Positions 9,223 to 18,410 are shown, counted from the first letter of the stretch. The stretch: 64,000 nucleotides of DNA from Candidatus Thiodiazotropha sp. (ex Monitilora ramsayi) (GCA_025655575.1 JAHXIP010000001.1:248001-312000); one strand, 5' to 3'. Numbers and translations are program-made. Notes: a model not told the origin generated them from the letters alone.

Positions 9223-9474
9223 ATGATGAAAAAAATGACTATGACTAAAACGGCTATGGCACTGCTCGCAGCAGGTTTTTTCACTGTTGCAGTGGCTGGT
9301 GAAGATACCTTCATCAAGCTGGATGCCAATGAAGATGGCTATATCTCTGCCCAGGAAGCGGCTGCCGATGAATCCCTCAGTCAGAGCTGGGAAACCACCG
9401 ATGCCAATCGCGACGGCCAGGTCGATGCGGCTGAGTTCAGTGCCTTCGAGGCGATGGGAACACCGGCTAAATAG
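9223..9474 (+). CDS. Small secreted EF-hand (calcium-binding) protein
   Basis: 83 residues. A signal peptide (residues 1-25, ending VAVAG) is followed by two EF-hand loops: DANEDGYISAQE at 34-45 and DANRDGQVDAAE at 60-71. Both have Asp/Asn at positions 1, 3 and 5, Gly at 6 and Glu at 12, so Ca2+ binding is likely. AAGGAG is placed well before the ATG at 9223. Periplasmic or extracellular. Its 3' end faces a secreted protease gene across only about 30 bp. Role unknown; a calcium buffer or regulator is inference. Confidence 0.85.
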   Translation: MMKKMTMTKTAMALLAAGFFTVAVAGEDTFIKLDANEDGYISAQEAAADESLSQSWETTDANRDGQVDAAEFSAFEAMGTPAK

Positions 9475-9492
9475 TCTTCTTTGAAAGACCTT

Positions 9493-9513
9493 GAACCTTT
9501 GTTCTAAAGGTTC
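9493..9513. terminator. Perfect 8-bp palindrome between convergent genes
   Basis: GAACCTTT and AAAGGTTC flank a 5-nt loop. The stop codon of the minus-strand protease is in the loop and its last codons form one arm. A weak bidirectional terminator is plausible, but neither side has a T-run. Confidence 0.35.
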
Positions 9514-10019
9514 TCTATACCGGTGGCCAGCACAGTCTGGTCGCCGGTTTTCGTTTCCGCCAGCGTACAATTGCTCAGTTGTAACTGGGGTGGGTTGGTT
9601 GAAAAAACAAAGGGTGCCGCCCGCAGGAGCACACTGAGACCAAGGATCTGTCGTGTGGCGCCGGGAAAGACGGCTACTTCCACCTCTTCCAGCAGACAGC
9701 CGTCACCGAGCTGTACCTGGGAGACCGCATAGACAGGTACCCGCATGGTATCGCCGTTGGCCAGAATCCCCGTCAGATCTCGCAGATAGATGGGCTCCTC
9801 TGTCAGCTTGAGGCTTGCCAGGGTCTCCTCGTTGATGGTCATGTAGCTTGAACCGGTATCGACCATGAATTCAGTGACAGGCATGGTGCCGATGCGACCT
9901 GAGATATAGAAGGTGCTGGCCCCTTTCAGATGCATAGGCACATCGACATCGAAATCGCTGGCAGCGAGGCTTCCGGAGAATGCGAGGGTAAGCAGCAGAG
10001 GTGCGATTAATCTATACAT
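9504..10019 (-). CDS. Secreted retropepsin-like aspartic protease
   Basis: 171 residues. Signal peptide (1-20, ending SGSLA) and then one aspartic protease lobe with the active-site triplet Asp54-Thr55-Gly56 in FMVDTGSSY, a flap-like GxxxxVPVYAV region and an ILGLSVL segment near the C-terminus, the ILG motif of this clan. The size fits single-domain retropepsin-like proteins that work as dimers. Periplasmic. Start ATG 10019. Convergent with the EF-hand gene and divergent from proA. Substrate unknown. Confidence 0.85.
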   Translation of the reverse strand: MYRLIAPLLLTLAFSGSLAASDFDVDVPMHLKGASTFYISGRIGTMPVTEFMVDTGSSYMTINEETLASLKLTEEPIYLRDLTGILANGDTMRVPVYAVSQVQLGDGCLLEEVEVAVFPGATRQILGLSVLLRAAPFVFSTNPPQLQLSNCTLAETKTGDQTVLATGIENL

Positions 10020-10262
10020 AACTCATCAATTATGAGATCCACTCTTCAATTTAAGTTCCTTACCCCTATCATCGGTCATTGAACAGTGAACTTGAGGATG
10101 GCGGGCATCCCAGGATATAGATTCAGCCACAGTTGATTGGCGGCATATGCTGCCTTGGTTTTGATTCTTGCGTTGAAATGGCAACAATTAACGCCATGTA
10201 GTGTCGTTTTTTGTTAAAGTTTCCGTCTGTTCCACAAGTTAACCAGAGACGAAATTAACACC

Positions 10263-11534
10263 ATGCTCGATGAGATCTCCAATGTAAAAAGCTACATGGT
10301 GGCACTGGGCCGTCAGGCCAGGCAGGCCTCGCGTATCCTCGCTGCATCCTCCACTGCGCTGAAAAACCAGGCACTGGAGGCGATGGCTGATGATCTGGAT
10401 GACAACCGTGACCTCTTGATGCAGGAGAATCAGAAGGATCTACAGGCCGGCGCGGACAAAGGGCTGGATGCGGCGCTGCTCGACAGGCTGGAGCTGACCC
10501 CTGCGCGTATCGACGGCATGATCGAAGGTCTGCGCCAGATTGCCGTGCTACCAGACCCGATCGGTGAGATCTTCGATATGAAATACCTGCCGAGCGGCAT
10601 CCAGGTGGGCCGTATGCGGGTGCCGCTGGGCGTGGTGGGTATTATTTACGAGTCCCGTCCCAACGTGACGGCGGATGCTGCAGGGCTCTGTCTCAAGTCA
10701 GGTAATGCTGCCGTTCTACGGGGCGGCTCCGAGGCATTCCACTCTAACCAGGCAATCGCCGCCAGTATCCAAAGAGGGCTGGAAAAAGCCGGTCTGCCGG
10801 CAGCGGCAGTACAGGTGGTGGGCACAACCGACCGAGCCGCTGTGGGTGAGATGATTGCCATGCCCGATGCCATCGACGTGATCATCCCACGTGGCGGCAA
10901 GGGACTGATCGAACGCATCAGCCGGGATGCCAGGGTGCCGGTGATCAAGCATCTGGACGGTATCTGTCATGTCTATATCGACGATCAGGCAGAAGTGGGA
11001 AAGGCCTTCGATGTGGCGATGAATGCGAAGACCCAACGCTACGGCACCTGCAACACGATGGAGACGCTGCTGGTGGCGGAAGAGATCGCCGAAGAGATGC
11101 TCTTGATGCTGGCCGCACCCCTGTTCGAGAAGGAGGTTGAGATCCGCGGCTGCTCGCGGACCTGTGAGATCATCGATGGTTGTGTGACAGCAACTGAGGC
11201 CGATTGGGATACGGAATATCTGGGACCGATTCTCTCGATCAAAGTGGTCGGGGGTCTGGATGAGGCCATCGACCATATCAATACCCACAGTTCCCAGCAT
11301 ACCGATGCCATCATTACGGAAAACTACACGCGGGCACGCCGTTTTCTCACCGAAGTCGATTCCAGCTCGGTGATGGTCAATGCCTCCACTCGCTTTGCCG
11401 ACGGCTTCGAATATGGGTTGGGTGCGGAGATCGGCATCTCCACCGACAAATTCCACGCTCGTGGTCCGGTGGGACTGGAGGGACTCACATCCGTGAAGTA
11501 CATCGTGTTGGGTGATGGGCATATCCGTACCTGA
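10263..11534 (+). CDS. proA: Gamma-glutamyl phosphate reductase
   Basis: 423 residues, close to the family length. Catalyses NADPH-dependent reduction of gamma-glutamyl phosphate to glutamate semialdehyde in proline synthesis. The aldehyde dehydrogenase-like fold shows [41 protein letters not shown] and the catalytic Cys region [19 protein letters not shown] at 10263. nadD follows 9 bp later, giving a proA-nadD-rsfS unit. proB is not in the window. Confidence 0.97.
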   Translation: MLDEISNVKSYMVALGRQARQASRILAASSTALKNQALEAMADDLDDNRDLLMQENQKDLQAGADKGLDAALLDRLELTPARIDGMIEGLRQIAVLPDPIGEIFDMKYLPSGIQVGRMRVPLGVVGIIYESRPNVTADAAGLCLKSGNAAVLRGGSEAFHSNQAIAASIQRGLEKAGLPAAAVQVVGTTDRAAVGEMIAMPDAIDVIIPRGGKGLIERISRDARVPVIKHLDGICHVYIDDQAEVGKAFDVAMNAKTQRYGTCNTMETLLVAEEIAEEMLLMLAAPLFEKEVEIRGCSRTCEIIDGCVTATEADWDTEYLGPILSIKVVGGLDEAIDHINTHSSQHTDAIITENYTRARRFLTEVDSSSVMVNASTRFADGFEYGLGAEIGISTDKFHARGPVGLEGLTSVKYIVLGDGHIRT

Positions 11535-11543
11535 GAAAGTCAG

Positions 11544-12173
11544 ATGATCGGCGTTCTGGGTGGTACCTTCGATCCGATCCATTTCGGCCACCTGCGCACG
11601 GCATTGGATGTGATGCAGGCCGTCGATTTGGATGAGGTGCGTTTCATCCCCTTGCACAGTGCGGTGCATCGAGATCAGCCGGAGACTGCTGCTGAATTGC
11701 GTCTGCAGATGGTAACGGCTGCTATCGCTGGACAGGCCGGATTCGTTGCCGATGACAGGGAGCTGTGTCGTCAGGGTGATTCCTACACAGTGGATACCCT
11801 GGTTTCACTGCATAGAGATTTCCCCGATCACACTCTCTGCCTTCTCCTGGGTATGGATGCCTTCAACGGTTTTGCCACATGGCGTCAGCCGGAAAAAATA
11901 TTGTCTCTCGCCCATCTGATTGTCATGCAACGGCCAGGAGAAAAGGTTGCCTCAGATGTCTGGATTCAGTCATTGCTAACAACCCATCAGTGCAATGATG
12001 CTGAGAAGATGAAGCATGAAGCGGCGGGTCGTATCCTTATACAGGAGGTAACCCAATTGGATGTCTCCTCGACTAAAATCCGCTCGCTGATCGCAGCAGG
12101 ACACAGCCCTCGCTACCTGTTACCGGAGGGTGTCAGGCAAATAATCGATAAAAATAGCCTCTATCTGAGGTGA
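11544..12173 (+). CDS. nadD: Nicotinate-nucleotide adenylyltransferase
   Basis: 209 residues. Transfers AMP from ATP to nicotinate mononucleotide in NAD synthesis. The nucleotidyltransferase signature GGTFDPIHFGHLR is at residues 6-18 and the C-terminal SSTKIR motif is present, with LGMDAFNGFATW between. Starts 9 bp after proA and about 100 bp before rsfS, so co-transcription with proA is likely. Confidence 0.97.
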   Translation: MIGVLGGTFDPIHFGHLRTALDVMQAVDLDEVRFIPLHSAVHRDQPETAAELRLQMVTAAIAGQAGFVADDRELCRQGDSYTVDTLVSLHRDFPDHTLCLLLGMDAFNGFATWRQPEKILSLAHLIVMQRPGEKVASDVWIQSLLTTHQCNDAEKMKHEAAGRILIQEVTQLDVSSTKIRSLIAAGHSPRYLLPEGVRQIIDKNSLYLR

Positions 12174-12274
12174 TATCTTTTTTCCCCAATGGGTTATGCT
12201 ATTTCTAAAGGTCCGGTAGAATCGCCGCTTTTGCGGCCTACCCGGCCCTCTTCACAGCAACAAAATGGGACTCA

Positions 12275-12631
12275 ATGGAGATAGAAGCACTTAGAGAAGT
12301 CGTCCTGCAGGCACTGGACGATATGAAAGCGAAAGATGTGGTGGTCTTGGATGTCCGAGGAAAGACCAGTATCACCGATATCATGATTGTCGCCAGCGGC
12401 ACCTCAGACCGTCACGTGAAATCCATTGCGCAAACTGTCGCGTTCAAGGCCAAAGAGGCTGGAGAAGCTCCCCTCGGTACAGAGGGTGTGGATGACGGCG
12501 AATGGGCGCTGGTGGATCTCAACGGAGTTGTGCTGCACGTGATGCAACCCAAGGTGAGGGATTTCTACCACCTGGAAAGGCTTTGGTCGGTGGACTCGCC
12601 GGAAGCCAAGCCGAGTCAAGAGCGACAATAA
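12275..12631 (+). CDS. rsfS: Ribosomal silencing factor RsfS
   Basis: 118 residues. RsfS binds uL14 on the 50S subunit and blocks subunit joining when nutrients are scarce. Typical segments: KAKDVVVLDV, SITDIMIVASGTSDRHVKSI and DDGEWALVDLNGVVLHVM, ending in YHLERLW. ATG at 12275. It follows nadD as in most gammaproteobacteria, but rlmH, the usual next gene, is replaced by a WYL regulator 6 bp downstream. Confidence 0.96.
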   Translation: MEIEALREVVLQALDDMKAKDVVVLDVRGKTSITDIMIVASGTSDRHVKSIAQTVAFKAKEAGEAPLGTEGVDDGEWALVDLNGVVLHVMQPKVRDFYHLERLWSVDSPEAKPSQERQ

Positions 12632-12637
12632 ACCTGC

Positions 12638-13603
12638 ATGGATCGGTTCGACCGAATCTTCGAGCTCAATCGAATCCTACAGTCCGCCCGTTACCCGGTC
12701 TCCCGTCAACGACTGGAAGAAGCGCTGGAGTGTTCCCGCGCCACGGTCAAACGTCTCATCGAAGAGATGCGTCTCTACCTCAATGCACCGATTATCTATG
12801 ACCGTAAACTCAACGGTTATCGATACGACACCAGTGAGGGGCAGATGTATGAACTTCCGGGACTCTGGTTCAACGCTTCTGAATTACAGGCTTTATTGGC
12901 TACTCAGCAGCTTCTTGAAGACGTCCAGCCAGGGTTGCTAGACAGTCATCTGCAGCCTCTGCGAAGAAAGATCGATGAGTTGTTGAGTCGGCAACCGGGG
13001 AGTGGGGAGCCTGTCACAGGACGCATTCGTCTTCTGAAATCGGCAGCCCGCCCGGCCGGTCCTCACTTTAGCCAAATTGCGGGCGCTCTGGCAGCACGCT
13101 ATCGGCTGCAACTGGTGTACTACAATCGCTCGCAAGACAGTTTGAGCGAGCGTGAGATCTCACCTCAGCGGCTCACTCACTATCGGGATAATTGGTATCT
13201 GGATGCCTGGTGCCACCTTCGCAACGGACTCCGGACCTTTGCCCTGGACGCTATTCGTGAAGTCTTCCCGTCGTCATCTCAGGCGCGGGAGGTGGATGAG
13301 GCAACACTGAATGCTCATTACGCCGATGCCTACGGTATTTTTTCAGGTAAGGCATTGCATCGGGCGGTGCTTCGCTTTACCCCCGAGCGGGCACGCTGGG
13401 TCTCAACGGAAACCTGGCACCCCCATCAGCAGAGTCGATGGCTTGAGGATGGCCGCTACGAATTGACCCTGCCTTACAGCCACCCGGAGGAGTTGATTAT
13501 GGACCTGCTGAGATACGGTCCGGATGTGGAGGTGGTAGGGCCATCATCACTACGCCAAGCCGTGGCAGATCATCTGCGGGCTGCTGCCTCTCTCTACGCA
13601 TGA
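12638..13603 (+). CDS. WYL-domain transcriptional regulator (YafY-like)
   Basis: 321 residues. N-terminal helix-turn-helix (about 1-60: RIFELNRILQSARYPVSRQR then a recognition helix with SRATVKRLI), then a WYL domain (about 140-220) with YYNRSQDSLSEREISPQRL and WYLDAWCHLRNGLRTFALD, and a C-terminal WCX-like extension. WYL regulators sense small ligands or nucleic acids. It follows rsfS by 6 bp, so it is probably translated from the same message. Its target is not evident. Confidence 0.9.
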   Translation: MDRFDRIFELNRILQSARYPVSRQRLEEALECSRATVKRLIEEMRLYLNAPIIYDRKLNGYRYDTSEGQMYELPGLWFNASELQALLATQQLLEDVQPGLLDSHLQPLRRKIDELLSRQPGSGEPVTGRIRLLKSAARPAGPHFSQIAGALAARYRLQLVYYNRSQDSLSEREISPQRLTHYRDNWYLDAWCHLRNGLRTFALDAIREVFPSSSQAREVDEATLNAHYADAYGIFSGKALHRAVLRFTPERARWVSTETWHPHQQSRWLEDGRYELTLPYSHPEELIMDLLRYGPDVEVVGPSSLRQAVADHLRAAASLYA

Positions 13604-13762
13604 GATAAGAAATCTTACTTATCTTCATTCCCCCAGCGGTGCTTTTTCAAAAAGTCCGGCTTATAGAATCAGTGCTGTTTTTTTGCAGAAAATTTTTTCC
13701 ATAAGGGTGTTTTCAATTGAGTTGGGACATATGTTTGTTCCGCATAAATTGTTACAGTTCCG

Positions 13763-13778
13763 TGTCACTTTTGTGACA
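13763..13778. promoter_or_regulatory. Palindromic operator candidate upstream of PiT transporter
   Basis: TGTCACTTTTGTGACA is a perfect inverted repeat (6-bp arms, 4-bp centre) 49 bp before the transporter start. With GTTACAG at 13751-13757 it gives three 7-bp half-sites at 11-bp period, the spacing of PhoB boxes (7-bp repeats plus 4 bp). The match to CTGTCAT is partial, so a Pho box is only a hypothesis. Confidence 0.35.
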
Positions 13779-13826
13779 GCCTTAACGCTTCCTAAGCATA
13801 AACGACCTCCTTAAGGTAAAAAAACA

Positions 13827-15389
13827 ATGGAACTCGAAAAAATCGCACAAATTGAACACGCTACCTGGGCCAACAGAAAAGAGCTTTTGAGGCTGGGTAT
13901 CGCCATGTTGTTTATCGTGGGCATCATGCTTTTTGTGGGCTCCACAGATGCCGAAGTCAGCCACATGCTGATCGTGGCCGCCATGATCGGTGGCTATATG
14001 GCCATGAATATCGGCGCCAACGACGTTGCCAACAATGTCGGACCCGCAGTCGGCTCCCGTGCCATGACTTTGACCGGGGCAATCCTGATCGCAGCAATCT
14101 TTGAAGCGTTGGGTGCCCTTGTCGCAGGTGGAGACGTGGTGGGGACGATCAAGAAGGGGATTATCGATCCCGCTCTGATTAATGATACGGATACGTTTAT
14201 CTGGCTGATGATGGGAGCGTTGCTGGCGGGTGCGCTCTGGCTGAATCTCGCCACAGCTATTGGTGCACCGGTGTCTACGACACACTCCATTGTCGGCGGC
14301 GTGTTGGGTGCCGGCATCGCCGCAGGTGGATGGGGGATCGCCAATTGGGTGAAAATGGGCCAGATTGCCGCCAGTTGGGTGATCTCACCCGTCCTGGGTG
14401 GCATTATCGCCGCCGCCTTTCTCTATCTGATCAAACGTACCATCACTTACAAAAAGGACATGCTGAGTGCTGCGGGAAGGATGGTGCCGATTCTCGTTGG
14501 TGTGATGGCCTGGGCATTTGGCAGCTATCTGGTGCTGAAGGGGCTTAAAAAGATATGGAAGGTTGGTATGCCACTGGCACTGCTGATTGGTCTGGGCATT
14601 GGTGTGCTGGTGGTATTTCTCTCCAGGCCGTTGATTAAGAAAGTCTCGGAAAAGCTGGCAAATGACAAAATGAGTGTCAACAGTCTGTTTACCCTGCCGT
14701 TGATTTTTGCCGCAGCATTGTTGAGTTTTGCCCATGGCGCCAATGATGTGGCAAACGCCATCGGGCCATTGGCGGCGATTAACGATGCGCTCTCGTCCGG
14801 CGGTATTTCAGCTAAGGCTGCAATTCCCTTGTGGGTCATGATGGTGGGTGCCATCGGTATTGCCATAGGATTGGCGCTATACGGACCCAAGCTGATCAAA
14901 ACCGTGGGCTCAGAGATCACCGAACTGGATCAGACGCGTGCATTCTGCATCGCTCTGGCTGCGGCGATTACCGTGATTATTGCCACCCAGCTTGGATTGC
15001 CTGTGAGCTCCACACATATTGCGGTCGGAGCGGTTTTTGGCGTCGGTTTCTTAAGGGAGTATCTGAAGGCCAACTATGCCCGCATGGTGGATGAAATAGA
15101 GATGCACCACCAAGGGGCGGATCGGGAAGAGGTCGAAGAATTCATGGAGAGATTCAAACAAGCTGGCCTTGAGGAAAAGGCAGATATGCTTGAACAGCTC
15201 AAGCAGCACAAAGCTAAGGCAGACCTGACAAAGAAGGAACGTAAAGGCCTGAAAAAAGTCTACCGGCATGAGTTGGTAAAGCGTTCTGCGCTTTTAAAGA
15301 TCGCTGCAGCCTGGATCATTACAGTACCTGCCTCTGCAGTACTCGCGGCCATGCTCTTCTTTACCATTCGCGGCATGATGCTGCCTTGA
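13827..15389 (+). CDS. PiT-family inorganic phosphate transporter
   Basis: 520 residues, an inner-membrane protein with about ten hydrophobic segments. The duplicated PiT signature is seen twice: GANDVANNVGPAVGSRAMT (about residues 57-75) and AHGANDVANAIGPLAAINDA (about 305-324), each followed by a STTHS or SSTHIA element. A long charged cytosolic loop (about 415-490) precedes the last segment. Moves phosphate with H+ or a cation. RBS is an AAGG about 9 nt before the ATG at 13827. A Na/Pi cotransporter gene follows by 56 bp. Confidence 0.93.
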   Translation: MELEKIAQIEHATWANRKELLRLGIAMLFIVGIMLFVGSTDAEVSHMLIVAAMIGGYMAMNIGANDVANNVGPAVGSRAMTLTGAILIAAIFEALGALVAGGDVVGTIKKGIIDPALINDTDTFIWLMMGALLAGALWLNLATAIGAPVSTTHSIVGGVLGAGIAAGGWGIANWVKMGQIAASWVISPVLGGIIAAAFLYLIKRTITYKKDMLSAAGRMVPILVGVMAWAFGSYLVLKGLKKIWKVGMPLALLIGLGIGVLVVFLSRPLIKKVSEKLANDKMSVNSLFTLPLIFAAALLSFAHGANDVANAIGPLAAINDALSSGGISAKAAIPLWVMMVGAIGIAIGLALYGPKLIKTVGSEITELDQTRAFCIALAAAITVIIATQLGLPVSSTHIAVGAVFGVGFLREYLKANYARMVDEIEMHHQGADREEVEEFMERFKQAGLEEKADMLEQLKQHKAKADLTKKERKGLKKVYRHELVKRSALLKIAAAWIITVPASAVLAAMLFFTIRGMMLP

Positions 15390-15445
15390 GTGCGGTAACA
15401 GACAGCGGAAGGGGTGTAGCCTCTTACTTCCAGAGAGGTAGCTGA

Positions 15446-17263
15446 ATGTTACGCAAAATACTCCTGCCCACCATCTTTTTGGTGCTGGGCTACGGTTTCT
15501 GGGTCAGCCCCGATTTCAAGGAGATCGCCGCAGGTGTGGCGATCTTCCTGTTCGGTATGTTGTCCCTGGAAGAGGGCTTCAAAGCCTTTACCGGCGGTAT
15601 TCTGGAGCGGATTCTTCAGCGTACTACCAACCGGCTTTGGAAGAGTGTGAGTTTCGGCATCCTTACCACCACGGTGATGCAGTCGAGTTCTCTAGTCTCG
15701 GTAATTACCATCTCCTTCCTGAGTGCGGGCCTGATCGGATTGGCTTCGGGTATCGGCATTATCTTTGGCGCCAACCTGGGAACCACCACCGGCGCCTGGC
15801 TGGTGGCAGGCTTCGGTCTCAAGGTCAAGATCTCGGCCTACGCCATGCCGATGTTGGTATTTGGCATCGTGCTGGTATTCCAGAAATCAAAATCCCTGAA
15901 GGGTGCGGGATATATCCTGGCCGGGCTCGGTTTTCTTTTCCTCGGTATTCACTACATGAAGGAGGGGTTTGAGGCCTTCAAGGACGCCATCGATCTGGCC
16001 GCCTACGCCATGCCGGGACTCAAAGGTCTGCTTGTCTATACACTGCTGGGGGCTGCCGCGACGGTGGTAATGCAGTCGAGTCATGCCACCCTGGTGTTGA
16101 TCATCACAGCCCTGGCTGCACAACAGATCAGTTACGAGAATGCCTTGGCCTTGGCGATTGGCGCCAATGTGGGCACAACGATCACCGCAATTCTCGGCGC
16201 CATGAGCGCCAACGTACAGGGACGCCGTCTGGCGGGAGCTCACCTAGTCTTCAATGTCACGACGGGTATTGTGGCTATTGTCTTTATTCAGCAGTTTCTG
16301 CTGGCGGTCAATGGACTCAGTGACAGTCTGGGGATTGCGGAAGATGACTACACCATGAAGTTGGCAGTGTTCCATACCCTGTTCAACCTGGCGGGTGTGA
16401 TCATTATGCTGCCATTCACCGGTAAGTTGGTGACATTGCTCGAGCGTGTGCTGAGCAAGCGCGAGCGACTGGTAGACGAGCCCCTGTATCTCAATGAAGC
16501 CGCCATGGAGCTGCCGGAGTCAGCCATGCAGGCCCTGCGCAACGAGATGGGGCATCTGTTCGAGAATGCCTATGAATTGATCGTCTCTGCATTGAGCCTC
16601 AAGCCTGAGAAGCTTCGCTCCTCACAAGACCTCAAGCAGCTGGTGGCGGCAAGCCCCGAGGTGGAGAAGATCGATATCGATGATATCTATGATCGTCGCA
16701 TCAAAGTTCTCTATAGCGCCATCATTGCCTATATCAGCCAGGTGCAATCCAGTGCATCGGAACACTTTGGTGAGGAGCTTTACCAGTTACGGATGGCGAG
16801 CCGGAATATCGTCGAAGCGGTAAAGGACATCAAGCATTTGCAAAAAAACCTGGTCAGGTTCTCTCAATCACCCAACGATAAGATACAAGAGCAATATAAC
16901 AATCTGCGACTGCAATTGGCGGTGGTATTGCGGGAACTGGCAGAGGCACGAGTTGATGAGGCAGAGGGGATATCCTTGCTGTCGCTCGATAGTATCCAGG
17001 TTGTCATCGAGGAGGGTGACGTCACGGCAAACGGTGAGTTGGACCGGTTGATCAGAGAGGATTCGATCAGTGCCGAGATGGCAACCTCCTTGATGAATGA
17101 CAGTGCCTATGCCTATGATGTGGCAGATAATCTGATAAAGATGGCCCGTATTCTCTTTGCGCCGTCTGAGCGGGAGTTGCGCGAGGTGGAAAGCGAGCTG
17201 TTGTTGAACGAAGAAGAGATCGACGAGCTCCTCAAGGCCGAGGACGAAGAAGGCTCCAACTAA
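15446..17263 (+). CDS. Na/Pi-cotransporter family protein with C-terminal PhoU-like domain
   Basis: 605 residues. Residues 1-340 carry two Na/Pi cotransporter repeats, each with the TTTVMQSSS or TVVMQSSHATL QSS motif and IGANVGTT-type glycine segments (FGANLGTTTG and IGANVGTTIT). Residues about 350-600 form a helical PhoU-like domain. Predicted to move phosphate with Na+. Starts 56 bp after the PiT gene and ends 12 bp before a small basic gene, so the four genes probably form one operon. Confidence 0.93.
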   Translation: MLRKILLPTIFLVLGYGFWVSPDFKEIAAGVAIFLFGMLSLEEGFKAFTGGILERILQRTTNRLWKSVSFGILTTTVMQSSSLVSVITISFLSAGLIGLASGIGIIFGANLGTTTGAWLVAGFGLKVKISAYAMPMLVFGIVLVFQKSKSLKGAGYILAGLGFLFLGIHYMKEGFEAFKDAIDLAAYAMPGLKGLLVYTLLGAAATVVMQSSHATLVLIITALAAQQISYENALALAIGANVGTTITAILGAMSANVQGRRLAGAHLVFNVTTGIVAIVFIQQFLLAVNGLSDSLGIAEDDYTMKLAVFHTLFNLAGVIIMLPFTGKLVTLLERVLSKRERLVDEPLYLNEAAMELPESAMQALRNEMGHLFENAYELIVSALSLKPEKLRSSQDLKQLVAASPEVEKIDIDDIYDRRIKVLYSAIIAYISQVQSSASEHFGEELYQLRMASRNIVEAVKDIKHLQKNLVRFSQSPNDKIQEQYNNLRLQLAVVLRELAEARVDEAEGISLLSLDSIQVVIEEGDVTANGELDRLIREDSISAEMATSLMNDSAYAYDVADNLIKMARILFAPSERELREVESELLLNEEEIDELLKAEDEEGSN

Positions 17264-17275
17264 CCAGGACATGCT

Positions 17276-17524
17276 ATGACCAGTGAGAAGCTCATCGATA
17301 AATTTCATACGTTGCTCAACATGGAGCGACGCAAGCAGAAAGAGAAACGGGACAAGATCCGTGCCCTGCTGAAAAAGCTTAAAAAGCAACAGATGGTGCT
17401 TAAGGCAAAGCTGGAGAAGGAACAGAGTGCCGATGACCGCAAGCGTACGAAACGCAATCTGAAGGTCATACAGGCTCAGCGTAAAAAAGGCATCAAACTG
17501 TGTAAGAGCATCAAGTGTAAGTAG
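17276..17524 (+). CDS. Small, very basic coiled-coil protein
   Basis: 82 residues, dominated by Lys, Arg, Glu and Gln in heptad-like helices (RALLKKLKKQQMVLKAKLEK), with a Cys pair near the end (LCKSIKCK). No signal peptide or membrane segment. Starts 12 bp after the Na/Pi cotransporter stop, and its TAG overlaps the GTG of the next gene, so it belongs to the phosphate-transport operon. Family not recognised; nucleic-acid or protein binding is possible from charge alone. Confidence 0.7.
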   Translation: MTSEKLIDKFHTLLNMERRKQKEKRDKIRALLKKLKKQQMVLKAKLEKEQSADDRKRTKRNLKVIQAQRKKGIKLCKSIKCK

Positions 17525-17817
17525 TGCCTGGCGGGAGCAGTAAACCGGATACAAAAACGGCCATGCGCCAACTGATTCGGCAGGTGCGCGAATCAATTCC
17601 ATTAGGTCTTTCCGAAGAAGAGGTTTGTGGTGACACCTGCCAGGGTTGCTCCAGCAAGCTATTAATCTTTTTAGAGACAGAACTTGACGAGTGGGAAATT
17701 AAACTGGCTGATGGCATCACACCCAATTTCGGTGATCTTGATCGTTTGGCGAGACAGAGCAGGAAAATCCATCGGGCACTGGAGCTGAACGGCCTGCTTG
17801 TCGACCGGGAGTGCTGA
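17524..17817 (+). CDS. Small protein of unknown function with CxxxCxxC motif
   Basis: 97 residues from a GTG that overlaps the previous stop by one base, which suggests translational coupling. Acidic and helical, with a Cys cluster CGDTCQGCSSK at about residues 35-45 that could bind a metal. No signal peptide. The end, HRALELNGLLVDREC, looks amphipathic. Last gene of the phosphate-transporter unit. No family recognised. Confidence 0.65.
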   Translation: MPGGSSKPDTKTAMRQLIRQVRESIPLGLSEEEVCGDTCQGCSSKLLIFLETELDEWEIKLADGITPNFGDLDRLARQSRKIHRALELNGLLVDREC

Positions 17818-17940
17818 CCGATTCCAGCGCTCTGTCAGTAGAAGATAAAAAGCGCGTTTGGCGGGGATGGCCAGCGCAGGAATTATTCTTTTACATTAGC
17901 CACTTGCATCATTATAGGTGTTGGTATGCCTAAGCTTTTC

Positions 17941-17968
17941 CGTAGAGAAAGGATACCTACGCTTTTTT
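17941..17968 (+). terminator. Weak possible terminator
   Basis: CGTAG (17941-17945) pairs with CTACG (17957-17961), followed by CTTTTTT. The 5-bp stem is short and the loop long (11 nt), so this is tentative. It would end the phosphate-transport transcript. Confidence 0.3.
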
Positions 17969-18000
17969 AGTCACCCTCCTTTATCCCGACGCTTCCCATC

Positions 18001-18018
18001 CATTCAGCTTTCATTCAG
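18001..18018 (+). promoter_or_regulatory. CATTCAG direct repeat, 11-bp period
   Basis: CATTCAG, four bases, CATTCAG: a direct repeat with 11-bp period, the geometry bound by OmpR/PhoB-family regulators. It lies 48 bp before the His-rich protein gene. No matching regulator gene lies next to it. Confidence 0.4.
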
Positions 18019-18065
18019 CCAATCCTCCATAAGCTTAATACGAAGCTCAACTAAGGAGGCTTTCC

Positions 18066-18410
18066 ATGAATCGCAAAGCATTAATTCTCGGCTCCGTGCT
18101 GGCAGCGTCTTTGGCGTTTGGCCCCACGGCACAGGCACATGATGACTATGACTACCCCTATGGATTATTGGGTGGGTTGTGGCTCGGTTTGCATTTGAAC
18201 AACGACTACTCCTATGGCCACGGGCATCGACATGGTTATCGATATCGGGATCGGCATAGCCATAGCCACTACCGTCATCGCGAATATCGTCGTAGTGACA
18301 GTCATGGGTATCAGCATCGTAGCAAACATAAGCGTCATCGTAATCATGACAAACATAAGCATCATCGTGGTCATGACAAGCATAAGCGTCGCCATGATCG
18401 CAGGCACTAG
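18066..18410 (+). CDS. Histidine-rich secreted protein
   Basis: 114 residues with a clear signal peptide (1-24, ending TAQA-H). The mature part begins DDYDYPYGLLGG and then becomes a His/Arg/Lys/Tyr-rich low-complexity region to the C-terminus with many HxH and HKHK runs (HSHSHYRHREYRR; HDKHKHHRGHDKHKRR). Such tails bind Ni, Zn, Cu or other metals in known His-rich proteins. AAGGAGG is just upstream of the ATG. A CATTCAG direct repeat precedes it. Metal binding is inferred from composition only. Confidence 0.8.
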   Translation: MNRKALILGSVLAASLAFGPTAQAHDDYDYPYGLLGGLWLGLHLNNDYSYGHGHRHGYRYRDRHSHSHYRHREYRRSDSHGYQHRSKHKRHRNHDKHKHHRGHDKHKRRHDRRH

